64,000 bases of DNA, from assembly GCA_031082315.1 (NCBI GenBank), contig JAVHLC010000003.1, positions 186,001 to 250,000 on the forward strand. Reading direction: 5' to 3'. The stretch's first letter is position 1. The number at the start of each line of letters is the position of its first letter. The translations under genes were made by a program, and so were the position numbers. The stretch is from Thermodesulfobacteriota bacterium. Lineage in GTDB: Bacteria; Desulfobacterota; QYQD01. Shown piece by piece: positions 53,347-61,254 of this stretch. Below the pieces are notes generated by a model, which worked only from the letters and a program-made list of their open reading frames with translations, made no database searches and was not told where the DNA came from.

Positions 53347-53405
53347 AAAGAAGTATTATCAAAAATTTTACCGCAGAGGACGCAAAGAACACGGAGATAT
53401 CATTT
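53347..53405. repeat. Half-element, CGCAGAG variant
   Basis: AAGTATTATCAAAAATTTT followed by ACCGCAGAGGACGCAAAG. With the preceding element it fills the gap between the DsrE-like gene and the deacetylase; 53406-53486 shows nothing further. Confidence 0.5.
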
Positions 53406-53486
53406 AAAGATATGTGGCGTCTGCGTCATCTTAATAAAATTCTGGCATGATTCATTTGGAGAAGGCAAGAGAAATCCCGCCGGGTC

Positions 53487-54542
53487 TTACCTGAGGCAGG
53501 CCCAGTATTTCTTATGCGCCTCCTTGGCCCGCTTGATAATCGCAGGGGCCTTGTCTTCGCCCGGAGGCGAGAAATCCCGGCCCAGGATGCCTGTCCCGGA
53601 AAGTTCATCTAACACGGCCCGAACCGATTCCTTCTGACCCATCACGTTATATCCGCCTTCTAAAACCAGGAGCAGACGTCCCTCGCAGCAGGTCCCGGCA
53701 ATGTCCATGAGTATCCGGGTAAGCCCGGCAAAACCTTTTTCTGTAACCTGCATAGTTCCGAGGGGGTCCTTGTAGTAAATATCAAATCCGGCGGAAACCA
53801 GCACTATTTCCGGTTTATATTCCAGGGCCACCGGCCGCAGGATATTTTGGAAGATGGCCATGTACTCACTTTCGTCCTGACCGCCGGGAAGGGGTATGTT
53901 CACCGTATAGCCCTCACCCGCGCCTGAACCGGCCTCAGAGAAATCTCCCGTGCCCGGATAGTAAGGAAATTGATGGGTGGAAAAGTAGAGCACGTCCGGG
54001 CGGTCATAAAAGGAATGCTGTGTGCCATTACCATGGTGGATATCCCAATCTACAATTAATATCCTCTTTAGCCCATAGCGGTTGATAAGATAATGGGCGC
54101 CCAAGGCTATATTGTTAAACAGGCAAAAACCCATGGCCTGGTCTGCCTCGGCATGGTGTCCCGGAGGCCGCACCAGGGCAAAACCATTGGTGATCTTTTT
54201 ATCAAAAAGGGTATCGATAAGGGAAAAAACGCCCCCCACGGCCAGAAGGGCCACATCATATGATGTCTCAGAGGTACGAGTATCGGGATCAAGGTAGGAA
54301 GACGCCTTGCCGGCCGTAGCGGCTATACGTTTGATATGTCCGTTGGTGTGGTTCCAGGAAAGTTCTTCGTGGGTGGCCGGTCGTGGTTCGACCTTAACAA
54401 ATTTATCTTTAACATACGGTTCTTCAAAGAGTTCATAAATAGCCCGCAGGCGCTCCGGGCTTTCCACGTGATAGGAACCGGGGTCGTGCTCCATGTATCT
54501 ATTGTCAGCCACAATACCTGTCTTTGTTGAAGGTTCAGGCAT
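53487..54542 (-). CDS. Class II histone-deacetylase-like / acetoin-utilisation family deacetylase
   Basis: 351 residues from the ATG at 54542 after GGGGGGAG. The zinc hydrolase motifs are complete: RPPGHHAEADQAMGFC (catalytic His pair), DWDIHHGNGTQ (zinc ligands and second His pair), SAGFDIY and LEGGYN. Bacterial members deacylate acetylated proteins or polyamines, and no substrate gene is adjacent. Confidence 0.9.
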   Translation of the reverse strand: MPEPSTKTGIVADNRYMEHDPGSYHVESPERLRAIYELFEEPYVKDKFVKVEPRPATHEELSWNHTNGHIKRIAATAGKASSYLDPDTRTSETSYDVALLAVGGVFSLIDTLFDKKITNGFALVRPPGHHAEADQAMGFCLFNNIALGAHYLINRYGLKRILIVDWDIHHGNGTQHSFYDRPDVLYFSTHQFPYYPGTGDFSEAGSGAGEGYTVNIPLPGGQDESEYMAIFQNILRPVALEYKPEIVLVSAGFDIYYKDPLGTMQVTEKGFAGLTRILMDIAGTCCEGRLLLVLEGGYNVMGQKESVRAVLDELSGTGILGRDFSPPGEDKAPAIIKRAKEAHKKYWACLR

Positions 54543-54666
54543 ATTAGTTCTCCCCCCTATAGAATAGGACGCAGATTTTCGCTGATTTTCAGAGAAAAAT
54601 AATTTATAAGATATTAATCCGCCCAAGCGGACATTCATTTGCGTATGATATAATTTAAAAAGCCCC

Positions 54667-54697
54667 GTAGGGTGGGCACAGCATTATCGTGCCCACC
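54667..54697 (+). repeat. REP hairpin 1 (GTAG-led)
   Basis: GTAG, then a perfect 9-bp stem GGTGGGCAC / GTGCCCACC with loop AGCATTATC. First of ten such units between here and 62110. Confidence 0.8.
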
Positions 54698-54732
54698 AAG
54701 ACCATTATAATTATACATTATATCAGTTAGCG

Positions 54733-55227
54733 ATGCCGGATCAACATAAAGAATCAAAAAAAGAGACCGTAAAACAGATTTCAGCCGGGGGAGTGATCTT
54801 TCGTGAATCCGGCGGACGGGTAGAGATAGCGCTTATCGCTACCAGGGGCGGCAGGGTCTGGGGACTGCCCAAGGGGCTGGTGGAGGAAGGCGAAAACTTG
54901 GCCCGCACCGCCCACCGTGAGGTAGAGGAAGAGACCGGTCTTACCGGCGATATAATCAAAAAAATCGACTCCATCCATTATTGGTATTCCCACAAAGAAG
55001 AGGGCAGGACCACTCATTATTTTAAAATAGTCTATTTTTTTCTCATGAAGCTGACCGGTGGAGACACAGCCCGGCACGACCACGAAGTAGATGAGGTTCG
55101 CTGGTTTCCCATAGAAGAAGCGCTGAAGAAAGCTACCTATCCGGGAGAGCAGGATATTATTCGCAAAGCCGGAGAACTCCTTCAGAAGCGGAAGGAGCCG
55201 GAGAAGGAGACGTCCGGCTCATATTAA
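54733..55227 (+). CDS. NUDIX hydrolase
   Basis: 164 residues. The Nudix box is GLVEEGENLARTAHREVEEE followed by TGL, matching Gx5Ex7REUxEExGU. GGVIFRESGGRVEIALIATR gives the preceding strands. It resembles bis(5'-nucleosyl)-tetraphosphatases or 8-oxo-dGTPase-type housekeeping members; the substrate is unassigned. The charged C-terminal tail (RKEPEKETSGSY) looks unstructured. It marks the left edge of the accessory island. Confidence 0.88.
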   Translation: MPDQHKESKKETVKQISAGGVIFRESGGRVEIALIATRGGRVWGLPKGLVEEGENLARTAHREVEEETGLTGDIIKKIDSIHYWYSHKEEGRTTHYFKIVYFFLMKLTGGDTARHDHEVDEVRWFPIEEALKKATYPGEQDIIRKAGELLQKRKEPEKETSGSY

Positions 55228-55296
55228 AACTGGACTTCCCCTGGAAATATTAACGAATTTTACTTAACATATTGATTTTTATTAGGATGCTGTATT

Positions 55297-55890
55297 TCCG
55301 TTTGGCAAGGTCACAAATCAGGAAGAGTCCATCTCCCAGCCCTTCAAGTTTGTGGGCAGTACGGCGTCATGACCGAACCCAACGGCTTCTACTACATGCG
55401 GGCCAGGTACTATGATCCCAACGTGGGCCGGTTCATCTCCGAAGACCCGATTGGGTTTGAGGGCGGAGATGTAAATCTGTATGCGTATGTGGGAAATAAC
55501 CCAATTATGTCTAATGATCCATTGGGATTATGTGCCAATATATCTGCCAATAATAGAAATATACTTCTTGCTTCTAACATTAATCTTCCAGAAGCATATA
55601 TAAAGGTGGAAGGACCATTTCAACCATATGTTGCGGCAGGAGGATTAATTTCAAGTGGTATTGCGACTACAATGGCTGGGGGTACAACAACTGTTATAGG
55701 ATATGGAAGTACACCGGTAACCGGGCCTGCTGGATTTGTGGTGGGCACTGCGGGACTAGTTACTACCGCAACTGGAATTGGGCAAGTTGCCGTAGGGCTT
55801 GACATTTATGTTGACCAAATAAGACATAATTTTAACCTGCCTAAGTGGTTCGATCTTATACCCCAGTTCGATTTTTTCCAAAAGCACTAG
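55297..55890 (+). pseudogene. RHS/YD-repeat C-terminal tip 1, detached, with frameshift
   Basis: From about 55297 this matches the second tip (57021-57873) in the RHS core end: KVTNQEE, then FYYMRARYYDPNVGRFISED and PIGFEGGDVNLYAY. One G is missing near 55354 (TTTGTGGGCAGT against TTTGTGGGGCAG), so the upstream frame stops and the readable ORF starts at 55369 (173 residues). After VGNNP the sequences diverge. This tail is Gly/Thr/Val-rich (GLISSGIATTMAGGTTTVIG) and ends with a WFDLIPQFDFF segment. No known toxin domain is recognised. The 5' body of the RHS gene is missing. Confidence 0.8.
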
Positions 55891-55909
55891 CAAGTGGAGG
55901 AATTAAGCA

Positions 55910-56158
55910 ATGAGCAATCGTCCACGGTATTCAATAAAAAAGTACATGTTGTTGCTAACTTTTTCGTCCACTATAGGTCTTATAATCAGTGTAGCTGTCT
56001 TTAGTATGGTAGGCTTGGATAGTCGCTCTATTTTAGCAATTATTATTATGGCATTCCCTGTCTTCCTTTTCTGCACTATGTACGGTTTTTATAAGGGCCT
56101 GGTTAAGTATTATGGATTTCAGAGCAACGAGAACCTTTTCTTTGGAGGAAACTTTTAA
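55910..56158 (+). CDS. Two-helix membrane protein paired with RHS tip 1 (immunity candidate)
   Basis: 82 residues, start ATG after GTGGAGG, 19 bases behind tip 1. Two hydrophobic segments (about 14-32 and 42-62) are joined by a short loop. Small proteins encoded directly after RHS tips often neutralise the tip toxin; here this rests on position and on the parallel with 57946-58170. Confidence 0.5.
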   Translation: MSNRPRYSIKKYMLLLTFSSTIGLIISVAVFSMVGLDSRSILAIIIMAFPVFLFCTMYGFYKGLVKYYGFQSNENLFFGGNF

Positions 56159-56179
56159 AGCTCCGTAAGTAACGTAGAC

Positions 56180-56336
56180 GTAGGGTGGGCACAGCATTAT
56201 CGTGCCCACCGAAAGCATTGCACAATGAGATCATAAGAACCAACTTTTACCATACATCGGAGGTAAGATGAAAAGCGCACGCAGTCTTAAGGGATGGGGC
56301 ATGGCTGTGGTCTTGGGCTTCGGCTTTGTTGTTTAG
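56180..56336 (+). repeat. REP hairpin 2 plus leader block, copy A
   Basis: The REP (56180-56210) is followed by the conserved spacer with CAATGAGATCATAAGAACC, CGGAGGTAAG and the start MKSARSLKGW (56268). The frame diverges from copy B after about 20 codons and stops at 56336, exactly where the 3' end of vapC begins. Confidence 0.85.
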
Positions 56337-56769
56337 GAAATCGGGTTGGTGACTTTGATAGAATCGAAAGGTTTAAAGTGTTCGCTGTTGGCAGTATAAA
56401 TTCCATGGACGCCGTTATCCAGCATAGTGGCTACAAGAAGGTAGTCGAAAATAGACTGCGACTTAGGACCGTGTTTTTCGATGAGCTTGGTTACGGTATC
56501 CACAGTTTGAGCCAGGGGACTATGACCCGGATATGACTACTTTTATAAAATTCAATGAGTTGTTTTGCTTTTATCGGGGATAGAGGATGTTCGACCCTTC
56601 TTTGATCAGTGATAACGGCGTAGAGTTCTATGAGGTTTTGGACAGAGACAACGGTTTTTATCCTGCCGTTTACAGCTTTTTCAACAAGGGATTTGCAGAC
56701 AGCATGGAATTTCGAATCCTCGTTGTTGGCGTATACAAGGATGTTTGTATCAATCAATTTTGTGGTCAA
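56333..56769 (-). pseudogene. vapC: VapC-type PIN toxin, frameshifted
   Basis: The N-terminal part reads TTKLIDTNILVYANN (PIN first Asp) and SVQNLIELYAVITD (Glu). Near 56512 the frame shifts: in the next frame the rest of the PIN fold follows, with KSQSIFDYLLVATMLDNGVH and GIYTANSEHF, ending at 56333. Together they give about 145 residues, normal for VapC. A one-base indel explains the break, so the toxin is probably inactive unless this is a sequencing error. The start is TTG at 56769, overlapping the end of vapB. Confidence 0.75.
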
Positions 56770-57010
56770 GGTATTCCCCGTAAAGTTTATTCCGGTCAAA
56801 TGCCTGTTTCGCGATATGACCGAGATGAAAGGTCGGAATTGTCAGAGGCGGGGTTTTCTTGCTTAACCCTGGCGGCGCTTTTCTTTTATTTTTCAAAAAT
56901 TCGGCAAAGTCTATTATCTCGTCAAGTTTTTCAGGGGGTAACCTTTTCAGAATATTTATTATTTTTTTCTGTTTTTCGGCTTGGACAGGCATTGTTCTCA
57001 CCTTGGTCAT
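56750..57010 (-). CDS. vapB: VapB-type antitoxin
   Basis: 86 residues (or 80 from the second Met). LPPEKLDEIIDFAEFLKNKR is the signature of the short antitoxins that accompany this PIN group. The C-terminal part (AKQAFDRNKLYGEYLDHKID) would wrap the toxin. It overlaps vapC by about 20 bases in the usual antitoxin-first order. Confidence 0.75.
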   Translation of the reverse strand: MTKVRTMPVQAEKQKKIINILKRLPPEKLDEIIDFAEFLKNKRKAPPGLSKKTPPLTIPTFHLGHIAKQAFDRNKLYGEYLDHKID

Positions 57011-57020
57011 TTTTTTGTAA

Positions 57021-57873
57021 GATTACCAAACTCAAAGGGGTTAGTCAATTAGATATGGCCGGGAACCTTTTGGCCGAGGCGGATGGCGCAAACAACATCA
57101 CCAGATACTATATCCACGGTCTTGGACTTATGGCTATGGTGACTCCATCAGATGAGGTCTATTGCTACCACTTCAATGCCACAGGCAGCACCGTAGCCAT
57201 GACCGATTCAAGCCAGACCATGGTGAACAAATATGCCTATGACCCATTTGGGAAGGTCACAAATCAGGAAGAGACCATATCCCAGCCCTTCAAATTTGTG
57301 GGGCAGTTCGGCGTCATGACCGAGCCGAACGGCTTCTACTACATGCGGGCCAGGTACTACGATCCCAACGTAGGCCGGTTCATCTCCGAAGACCCGATTG
57401 GGTTTGAGGGCGGGGATGTGAATTTGTATGCCTATGTGGGGAATAATCCGGTTGTGTTGATTGATCCGTGGGGGTTGTGTTCAGAACTCACTTTTTCGAG
57501 TGCTGCTACGAAAATTGGTAGCGGGATTTTGCAAGCAGGGCAAGGATTGTACAATGCTCTTGGGAGTGAGGAATTGCAAAGAGGGACTGCACAAGGGTTT
57601 GCAATGGCGGGAAAAGTGACTGTAGTCACTGGCGCAGCTGTGGCTGCTAAGGCATATATGACTTATGACGTAGTGACGGGAGGCCCGGTTACTACTACTG
57701 CCGTAAGTCAGGTTTTATTACATCCTCAAGAGATGCTTGATTTTGTTCTGGGTCTCGTGCCTGCTACTCCACCACCAATGACACGAGGCGGAGTGTTTGG
57801 ATACGCCACTGGTAGAGTTATAGAAGAGGTGGCAAGTTGGTTTAGACAGGCGACATGTTTTTTCGCCCTATAA
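57021..57873 (+). pseudogene. RHS/YD-repeat C-terminal tip 2, detached
   Basis: Readable RHS core from about QLDMAGNLLAEADGANNITR onward: YYIHGLGLMAMVTPSDEVYC, YHFNATGSTVAMTDSSQTMV, then the hyperconserved end RARYYDPNVGRFISEDPIGF. After YVGNNPV the tail is specific (LIDPWGLCSELTFSSAATKI..., GVFGYATGRVIEEVASWF). The frame is open further upstream only as antisense of vapB, and no start codon of its own exists. The 5' part was displaced by the vapBC module. The tail is unlike tip 1 and matches no toxin I know. Confidence 0.8.
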
Positions 57874-57945
57874 GCTGCCATGTTCTAAAGAGCAGGCGTT
57901 GTTAGGGTTGCGTGTTTCATTTATTTGCGGTGGGATGGCCAAACA

Positions 57946-58170
57946 ATGAGTAATGATAGACTACATACGGGATATATGGTTGGGGGTGCCCTCATCGCAC
58001 TCGGCCTCTTAGTGCTCGTCAAAGGCGGATTTTATCAACTAGGTTATTACGTTGACTTTCATGGCTATCACATGCCATTCGGTATCGCCCTTTGTATCAT
58101 TGGAGTGTTTTTTATCCTTACAGCGTTGCGTAGAAAACCTAAAGATAAGAAAAAAGAGGGGCACCCATAA
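57946..58170 (+). CDS. Two-helix membrane protein paired with RHS tip 2 (immunity candidate)
   Basis: 74 residues (MSNDRLHTGY...). Two membrane segments, VGGALIALGLLVLVKGGF and FGIALCIIGVFFILTAL, with a basic C-terminus. It follows tip 2 by 72 bases and has no sequence likeness to 55910-56158 beyond the MSN start and topology. REP hairpin 3 starts 5 bases after its stop. Confidence 0.5.
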   Translation: MSNDRLHTGYMVGGALIALGLLVLVKGGFYQLGYYVDFHGYHMPFGIALCIIGVFFILTALRRKPKDKKKEGHP

Positions 58171-58175
58171 GCCCC

Positions 58176-58206
58176 GTAGGGTGGGCACAGCATTATCGTG
58201 CCCACC
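58176..58206 (+). repeat. REP hairpin 3, start of leader block copy B
   Basis: GTAG-GGTGGGCAC-AGCATTATC-GTGCCCACC. The spacer to the ATG at 58264 is nearly identical to copies A and C. Confidence 0.85.
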
Positions 58207-58263
58207 AAAAGCACTGCACAATGAAATCATACGAACCAACTTTTACCATGCATCGGAGGTAAG

Positions 58264-58617
58264 ATGAAAAGCGCACGCAGTCTTAAGGGATGGATCATGT
58301 CGGTGGTCTTGGCCTTCAGCTTTTTATTCCTGTTTGCCTCTTTGGCCGGGGCCATCGACTATACCTACGATGATTTGGACCGTCTCCTGCGGGTAGAATA
58401 TGACGACGGCACGGTGATCGAGTATGTCTATGACGAGGTAGGAAACCGGGTGCAGAGAGTAAGCGGCGTTTCGCTTCCGGCCCAGCCTACCGGCCTCGTT
58501 GCGAGTACGGTCTCTGCCGATCAGATAAATCTCACCTGGACGGATAATGCCGATGACGAGACCGGGTTTATGGTAGAGCGCAAGATCGGAGCCGGGGGGA
58601 CATACGCAGCCCCGTAG
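58264..58617 (+). pseudogene. RHS/YD-repeat protein, N-terminal part with start of a fibronectin III domain
   Basis: 117 residues from the conserved leader start MKSARSLKGW. A signal peptide (VVLAFSFLFLFASLAGA) is followed by two YD units (YTYDDLDRLLRVEYDDGT and YVYDEVGNRVQRV) and then by a fibronectin type III strand set (PAQPTGLVASTVSADQINLT, TDNADDETGF). The domain breaks off where REP hairpin 4 begins; the G-TAG of the REP gives the stop codon. It is the only copy of the leader that continues into RHS sequence. Confidence 0.8.
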
Positions 58618-58789
58618 GGTGGGCACAGCTTTATCGTGCCCACCGAACCCACCGGACGTATTCGACTTTTCATCGCTATGTTGAGAAAGAAATCTACTCG
58701 CCGGATTGGGGTGCGACACCGGTGGAGATTCCGATCGACGTCGGTGGAGAATGAAGGACGACAAAGACGGTGGGCAATGCCCACCCTAC
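58614..58789. repeat. REP pair 4/5 in inverted orientation (BIME-like)
   Basis: REP 4 (58614-58644, plus) and REP 5 (58769-58789, minus, GGTGGGCA-A-TGCCCACC-CTAC) face each other. Between them lies an open frame tail Y-S-T-F-H-R-Y-V-E-K ending GATPVEIPIDVGGE-stop at 58754, probably the last codons of the broken gene. Confidence 0.75.
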
Positions 58790-58810
58790 GGGACCCGGAG
58801 GAATAAACAT

Positions 58811-58867
58811 ATTGACACCAGAAATTAACTCGTATTATACTCCGAATAAATAACGATTTATTCGGAG
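58811..58867 (+). promoter_or_regulatory. Promoter and perfect 13-bp inverted repeat before the ATPase
   Basis: TTGACA (58811-58816), 18 bases, TATACT (58835-58840). ACTCCGAATAAAT and ATTTATTCGGAGT (58838-58850, 58855-58867) form a perfect inverted repeat over the transcription start and untranslated leader. Confidence 0.65.
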
Positions 58868-58872
58868 TTGAT

Positions 58873-60192
58873 ATGTTTGAAGACGTTATCGTTGATCAAA
58901 ATCCACACTGGAGCGGTAGTTTCTATGAAGAAGGAATAAAAAGAGACATCCTGGATAAACTTAAAGGCTACATTGACTTACCCCATATCGTCTCCATTGT
59001 AGGCGTAAGACGGGGCGGTAAAAGCACACTTCTCAAACAGCTCATAAATCACCTTTTAAAAGACAAGGGCATCAGTCCTAAAAATATCCTTTTTTTAAAT
59101 CTTGAGACCCCATATTTTAGCCAGTATAAAGACAAGGTAATAAACCTTGAACGGATATATGAGGATTACCTAAAGCTCACATCCCCACAAGGGCAGATTT
59201 ATTGCTTCCTGGATGAGATTCAGTACTTTAATGAATGGCAAGTGTTTGTGAAGGCGCATTATGAACAGAAAAATATTAAATTCATTATTACCGGTTCAAA
59301 TTCAAGATTATTATCATCAGAATTGATAACTCTTCTATCCGGCAGGACAATTCCCTTAGAGGTCTATCCGTTTTCTTTCAAGGAATTTCTTCGGGCTAAT
59401 GGATCGGATATATCGGATAATATCCTATTGCTGCGGAAGCGGCATAAGATAAAAAGTCTTTGGAACGAGTATTTACAATACGGGGGATTCCCTGAAATAG
59501 CCTTTGTGGAAGAAAAGGGAGCGGCCAGAGAAATCCTTTCCACATACGCGAGGAACATTCTCTATCAGGATATCGCGCCGAGATTCAAGGTAAAAAAGAT
59601 AGGCGACCTTGACGCACTCTTTTTTTATCTTATTTCCAATATAGCTGCCCTGTATACGTATAACACCCTTTCAAAACTTTTTGATCTCTCTGATAAAACC
59701 ATTAAGGAATATCTCAGATACTTTTCTGATGCCTACCTGCTGTTTACTGTAGATGCATTTTCTTTTTCTGTAAAGAAGCAGATTAAGAGCCCTAAAAAGA
59801 TTTATACCATTGATACCGGCATGGCGTCTTCTGTTTCCTTCAGATTTTCTGAGAAGGTGGGCCAACTTCTTGAAAATATGGTTTTTCTGGAATTAATGAG
59901 GCAGGGGCAAGATGTTTTTTATTACCAGACAGAGAACAGGTTGGAAGTAGATTTTATCTGTCGGGAGGGGAAGAAAACGACCGGATTGATTCAGGTTACA
60001 AAGGAAACAGGAGAAGACAGGGTAAGAAATCGTGAGGTGAGGGCGCTACAGAGGGCAATGGAAGAAACGAATATAAAGAATGGGTTGATCGTTACGTATG
60101 AAGATGAGGGAGAGATAAAAAACGGGGCCTCTGTTATTCACATAGTTCCTGCATACAAGTTTTTTGCTGACATCCGCTCATGGATTAAATGA
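58873..60192 (+). CDS. AAA-type ATPase with C-terminal DUF4143 domain
   Basis: 439 residues. Walker A is GVRRGGKSTLL (about 44-54), Walker B is CFLDEIQYF, and sensor TGSNSRLL is followed by GRTIPLEVYPFSFKEFL. The C-terminal half is the DUF4143 part, with YYQTENRLEVDFICREG, which carries nuclease-like D-E-V-D-F residues. These ATPases are common as isolated accessory genes and their function is not established. It is bounded by REP 5 on the left and REP 6 eleven bases after its stop. Confidence 0.9.
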   Translation: MFEDVIVDQNPHWSGSFYEEGIKRDILDKLKGYIDLPHIVSIVGVRRGGKSTLLKQLINHLLKDKGISPKNILFLNLETPYFSQYKDKVINLERIYEDYLKLTSPQGQIYCFLDEIQYFNEWQVFVKAHYEQKNIKFIITGSNSRLLSSELITLLSGRTIPLEVYPFSFKEFLRANGSDISDNILLLRKRHKIKSLWNEYLQYGGFPEIAFVEEKGAAREILSTYARNILYQDIAPRFKVKKIGDLDALFFYLISNIAALYTYNTLSKLFDLSDKTIKEYLRYFSDAYLLFTVDAFSFSVKKQIKSPKKIYTIDTGMASSVSFRFSEKVGQLLENMVFLELMRQGQDVFYYQTENRLEVDFICREGKKTTGLIQVTKETGEDRVRNREVRALQRAMEETNIKNGLIVTYEDEGEIKNGASVIHIVPAYKFFADIRSWIK

Positions 60193-60202
60193 AATCAGTA
60201 AG

Positions 60203-60338
60203 GTAGGGTGGGCACAGCTTTATCGTGCCCACCGAAAGCACCGCACAATGAAATCATAATAACCAACCGTTACCATACATCGGAGGTAAGATGAAAAGCG
60301 CACGCAGTCTTAAGGGATGGATCGTTATATTTCATTGA
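60203..60338 (+). repeat. REP hairpin 6 plus leader block, copy C
   Basis: REP 60203-60233, conserved spacer, CGGAGGTAAG and start MKSARSLKGW at 60291. Homology to copy B stops at about 60323, right at the hicA stop codon; the residual frame ends IVIFH-stop at 60338. Confidence 0.85.
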
Positions 60339-60546
60339 ATTCTTCTATTGTAAGACCTGCCTGGCGGATCAATTTACGAAGCAAGCCAGGGCCAAGTTCA
60401 CTGTGTTGAGGTATGGATAATGTCCACTGATAGCCGGGCCTTGTCATCATTACATGCGAGCCTTTTTGACGGACGGCAGACCAGCCTGTTTTTTGAAACT
60501 TTCGGACTGCTTCGGCGCCCGAACAGAGTTTTAAATCTGTGCCCAT
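60325..60546 (-). CDS. hicA: HicA-family mRNA interferase toxin
   Basis: 73 residues. VRKFQKTGWSAVRQKGSHVMM is a dsRBD-like fold with the catalytic His in GSHVMM. IPQHSELGPGLLRKLIRQAG is the usual C-terminal half. It begins in the last base of hicB, the antitoxin-first order. The toxin stop codon abuts leader copy C. Confidence 0.9.
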   Translation of the reverse strand: MGTDLKLCSGAEAVRKFQKTGWSAVRQKGSHVMMTRPGYQWTLSIPQHSELGPGLLRKLIRQAGLTIEEFNEI

Positions 60547-60746
60547 TAAACGGCGACTTCCACAAGCCTGGCAGAGTCAAACGAATGTTTGGATTCCATC
60601 ACTTCAAGCCACCCTTCAATGGCTTCTTTAATATTGGCAATGGCTTCTTCATAAGTCTTTCCCTGGGAAAGACATCCTGGAAGTGCAGGGACTTCGGCTA
60701 CATAGTAACCGGCTTCATCCTTTTCAATTATCACATGCAGTTTCAT
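60546..60746 (-). CDS. hicB: HicB-family antitoxin
   Basis: 66 residues. The partial RNase-H-like fold is clear: VIIEKDEAGYYVAEVPALPG, followed by CLSQGKTYEEAIANIKEAI. This is the short HicB form without a separate DNA-binding domain. It is paired with hicA by a 1-base overlap. Confidence 0.9.
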   Translation of the reverse strand: MKLHVIIEKDEAGYYVAEVPALPGCLSQGKTYEEAIANIKEAIEGWLEVMESKHSFDSARLVEVAV

Positions 60747-60867
60747 ATGATCACCTTATTGAGATTTGGAATTGATTTTAAAAAAAGTATCATAAAATCC
60801 TGTTGATGTCAAAATCTGATAGTTAACAGCTGAAATTCTGCCATAAGGGAAATGGAGAAGCGTAGTT

Positions 60868-61010
60868 AGGTTTCATCCGAAAAGTCCCCCTCCCTTGACG
60901 GGAGGGGGTCAGGGGGAGGGTGAACTGAAGCAAAATCATCAGGTTATCCCCCTCACCCCAACCCTCTCCCACCAGGGGAGAGGGAAAAATCAGGGTTTCC
61001 GGATGAAAAC
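60868..61010. repeat. Composite palindromic repeat between hicB and mazF
   Basis: GGTTTCATCCGAAAAG and GGTTTCCGGATGAAAAC are the outer ends. Inside, CCCTCCCTTGACGGGAGGG and CCCTCTCCCACCAGGGGAG form G/C-run hairpins. The 508-base gap 60747-61254 holds this, REP 7/8 and no gene. Confidence 0.6.
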
Positions 61011-61082
61011 TAGTTAGAAAAGCTAAAGGGGAGCTAAAGGGGGCAGCCCTTGACATTGGACAAAACAGGAAGGATCAGCCCC

Positions 61083-61204
61083 GTAGGGTGGGCACAGCGT
61101 TATCGCGCCCACCGAAACCACTGGGGTGCGACACCGGTGGAGATTCCGATCGACGTCGGTGGAGAATGAAGGACGACAAAGACGGTGGGCGATGTCCACC
61201 CTAC
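61083..61204. repeat. REP pair 7/8 in inverted orientation (BIME-like)
   Basis: REP 7 (61083-61113, one stem mismatch) and inverted REP 8 (61184-61204). The interior repeats the GGGTGCGACACCGGTGG... tail also found inside pair 4/5. Preceded by CCCTTGACATTGGACAAAAC, which recurs before REP 9. Confidence 0.75.
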
Positions 61205-61254
61205 GGGACTATACATTCGATTATGCGACTTCGTGTCGCGACTTACGATAGGCA

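Noticed and set aside
47216-53405. CRISPR array from the repeated CACAGAG and CAGCTATCAGC units
   Set aside because: The units are not evenly spaced, have no constant-length spacers and are palindromic dispersed repeats; no cas genes.
56587-57020. Long N-terminal extension of RHS tip 2
   Set aside because: This stretch is the antisense of the VapBC genes and has no RHS or signal sequence; the frame is open by chance.
60420-60806. Plus-strand 128-residue ORF over hicAB
   Set aside because: It is the antisense of a clear HicA/HicB pair.
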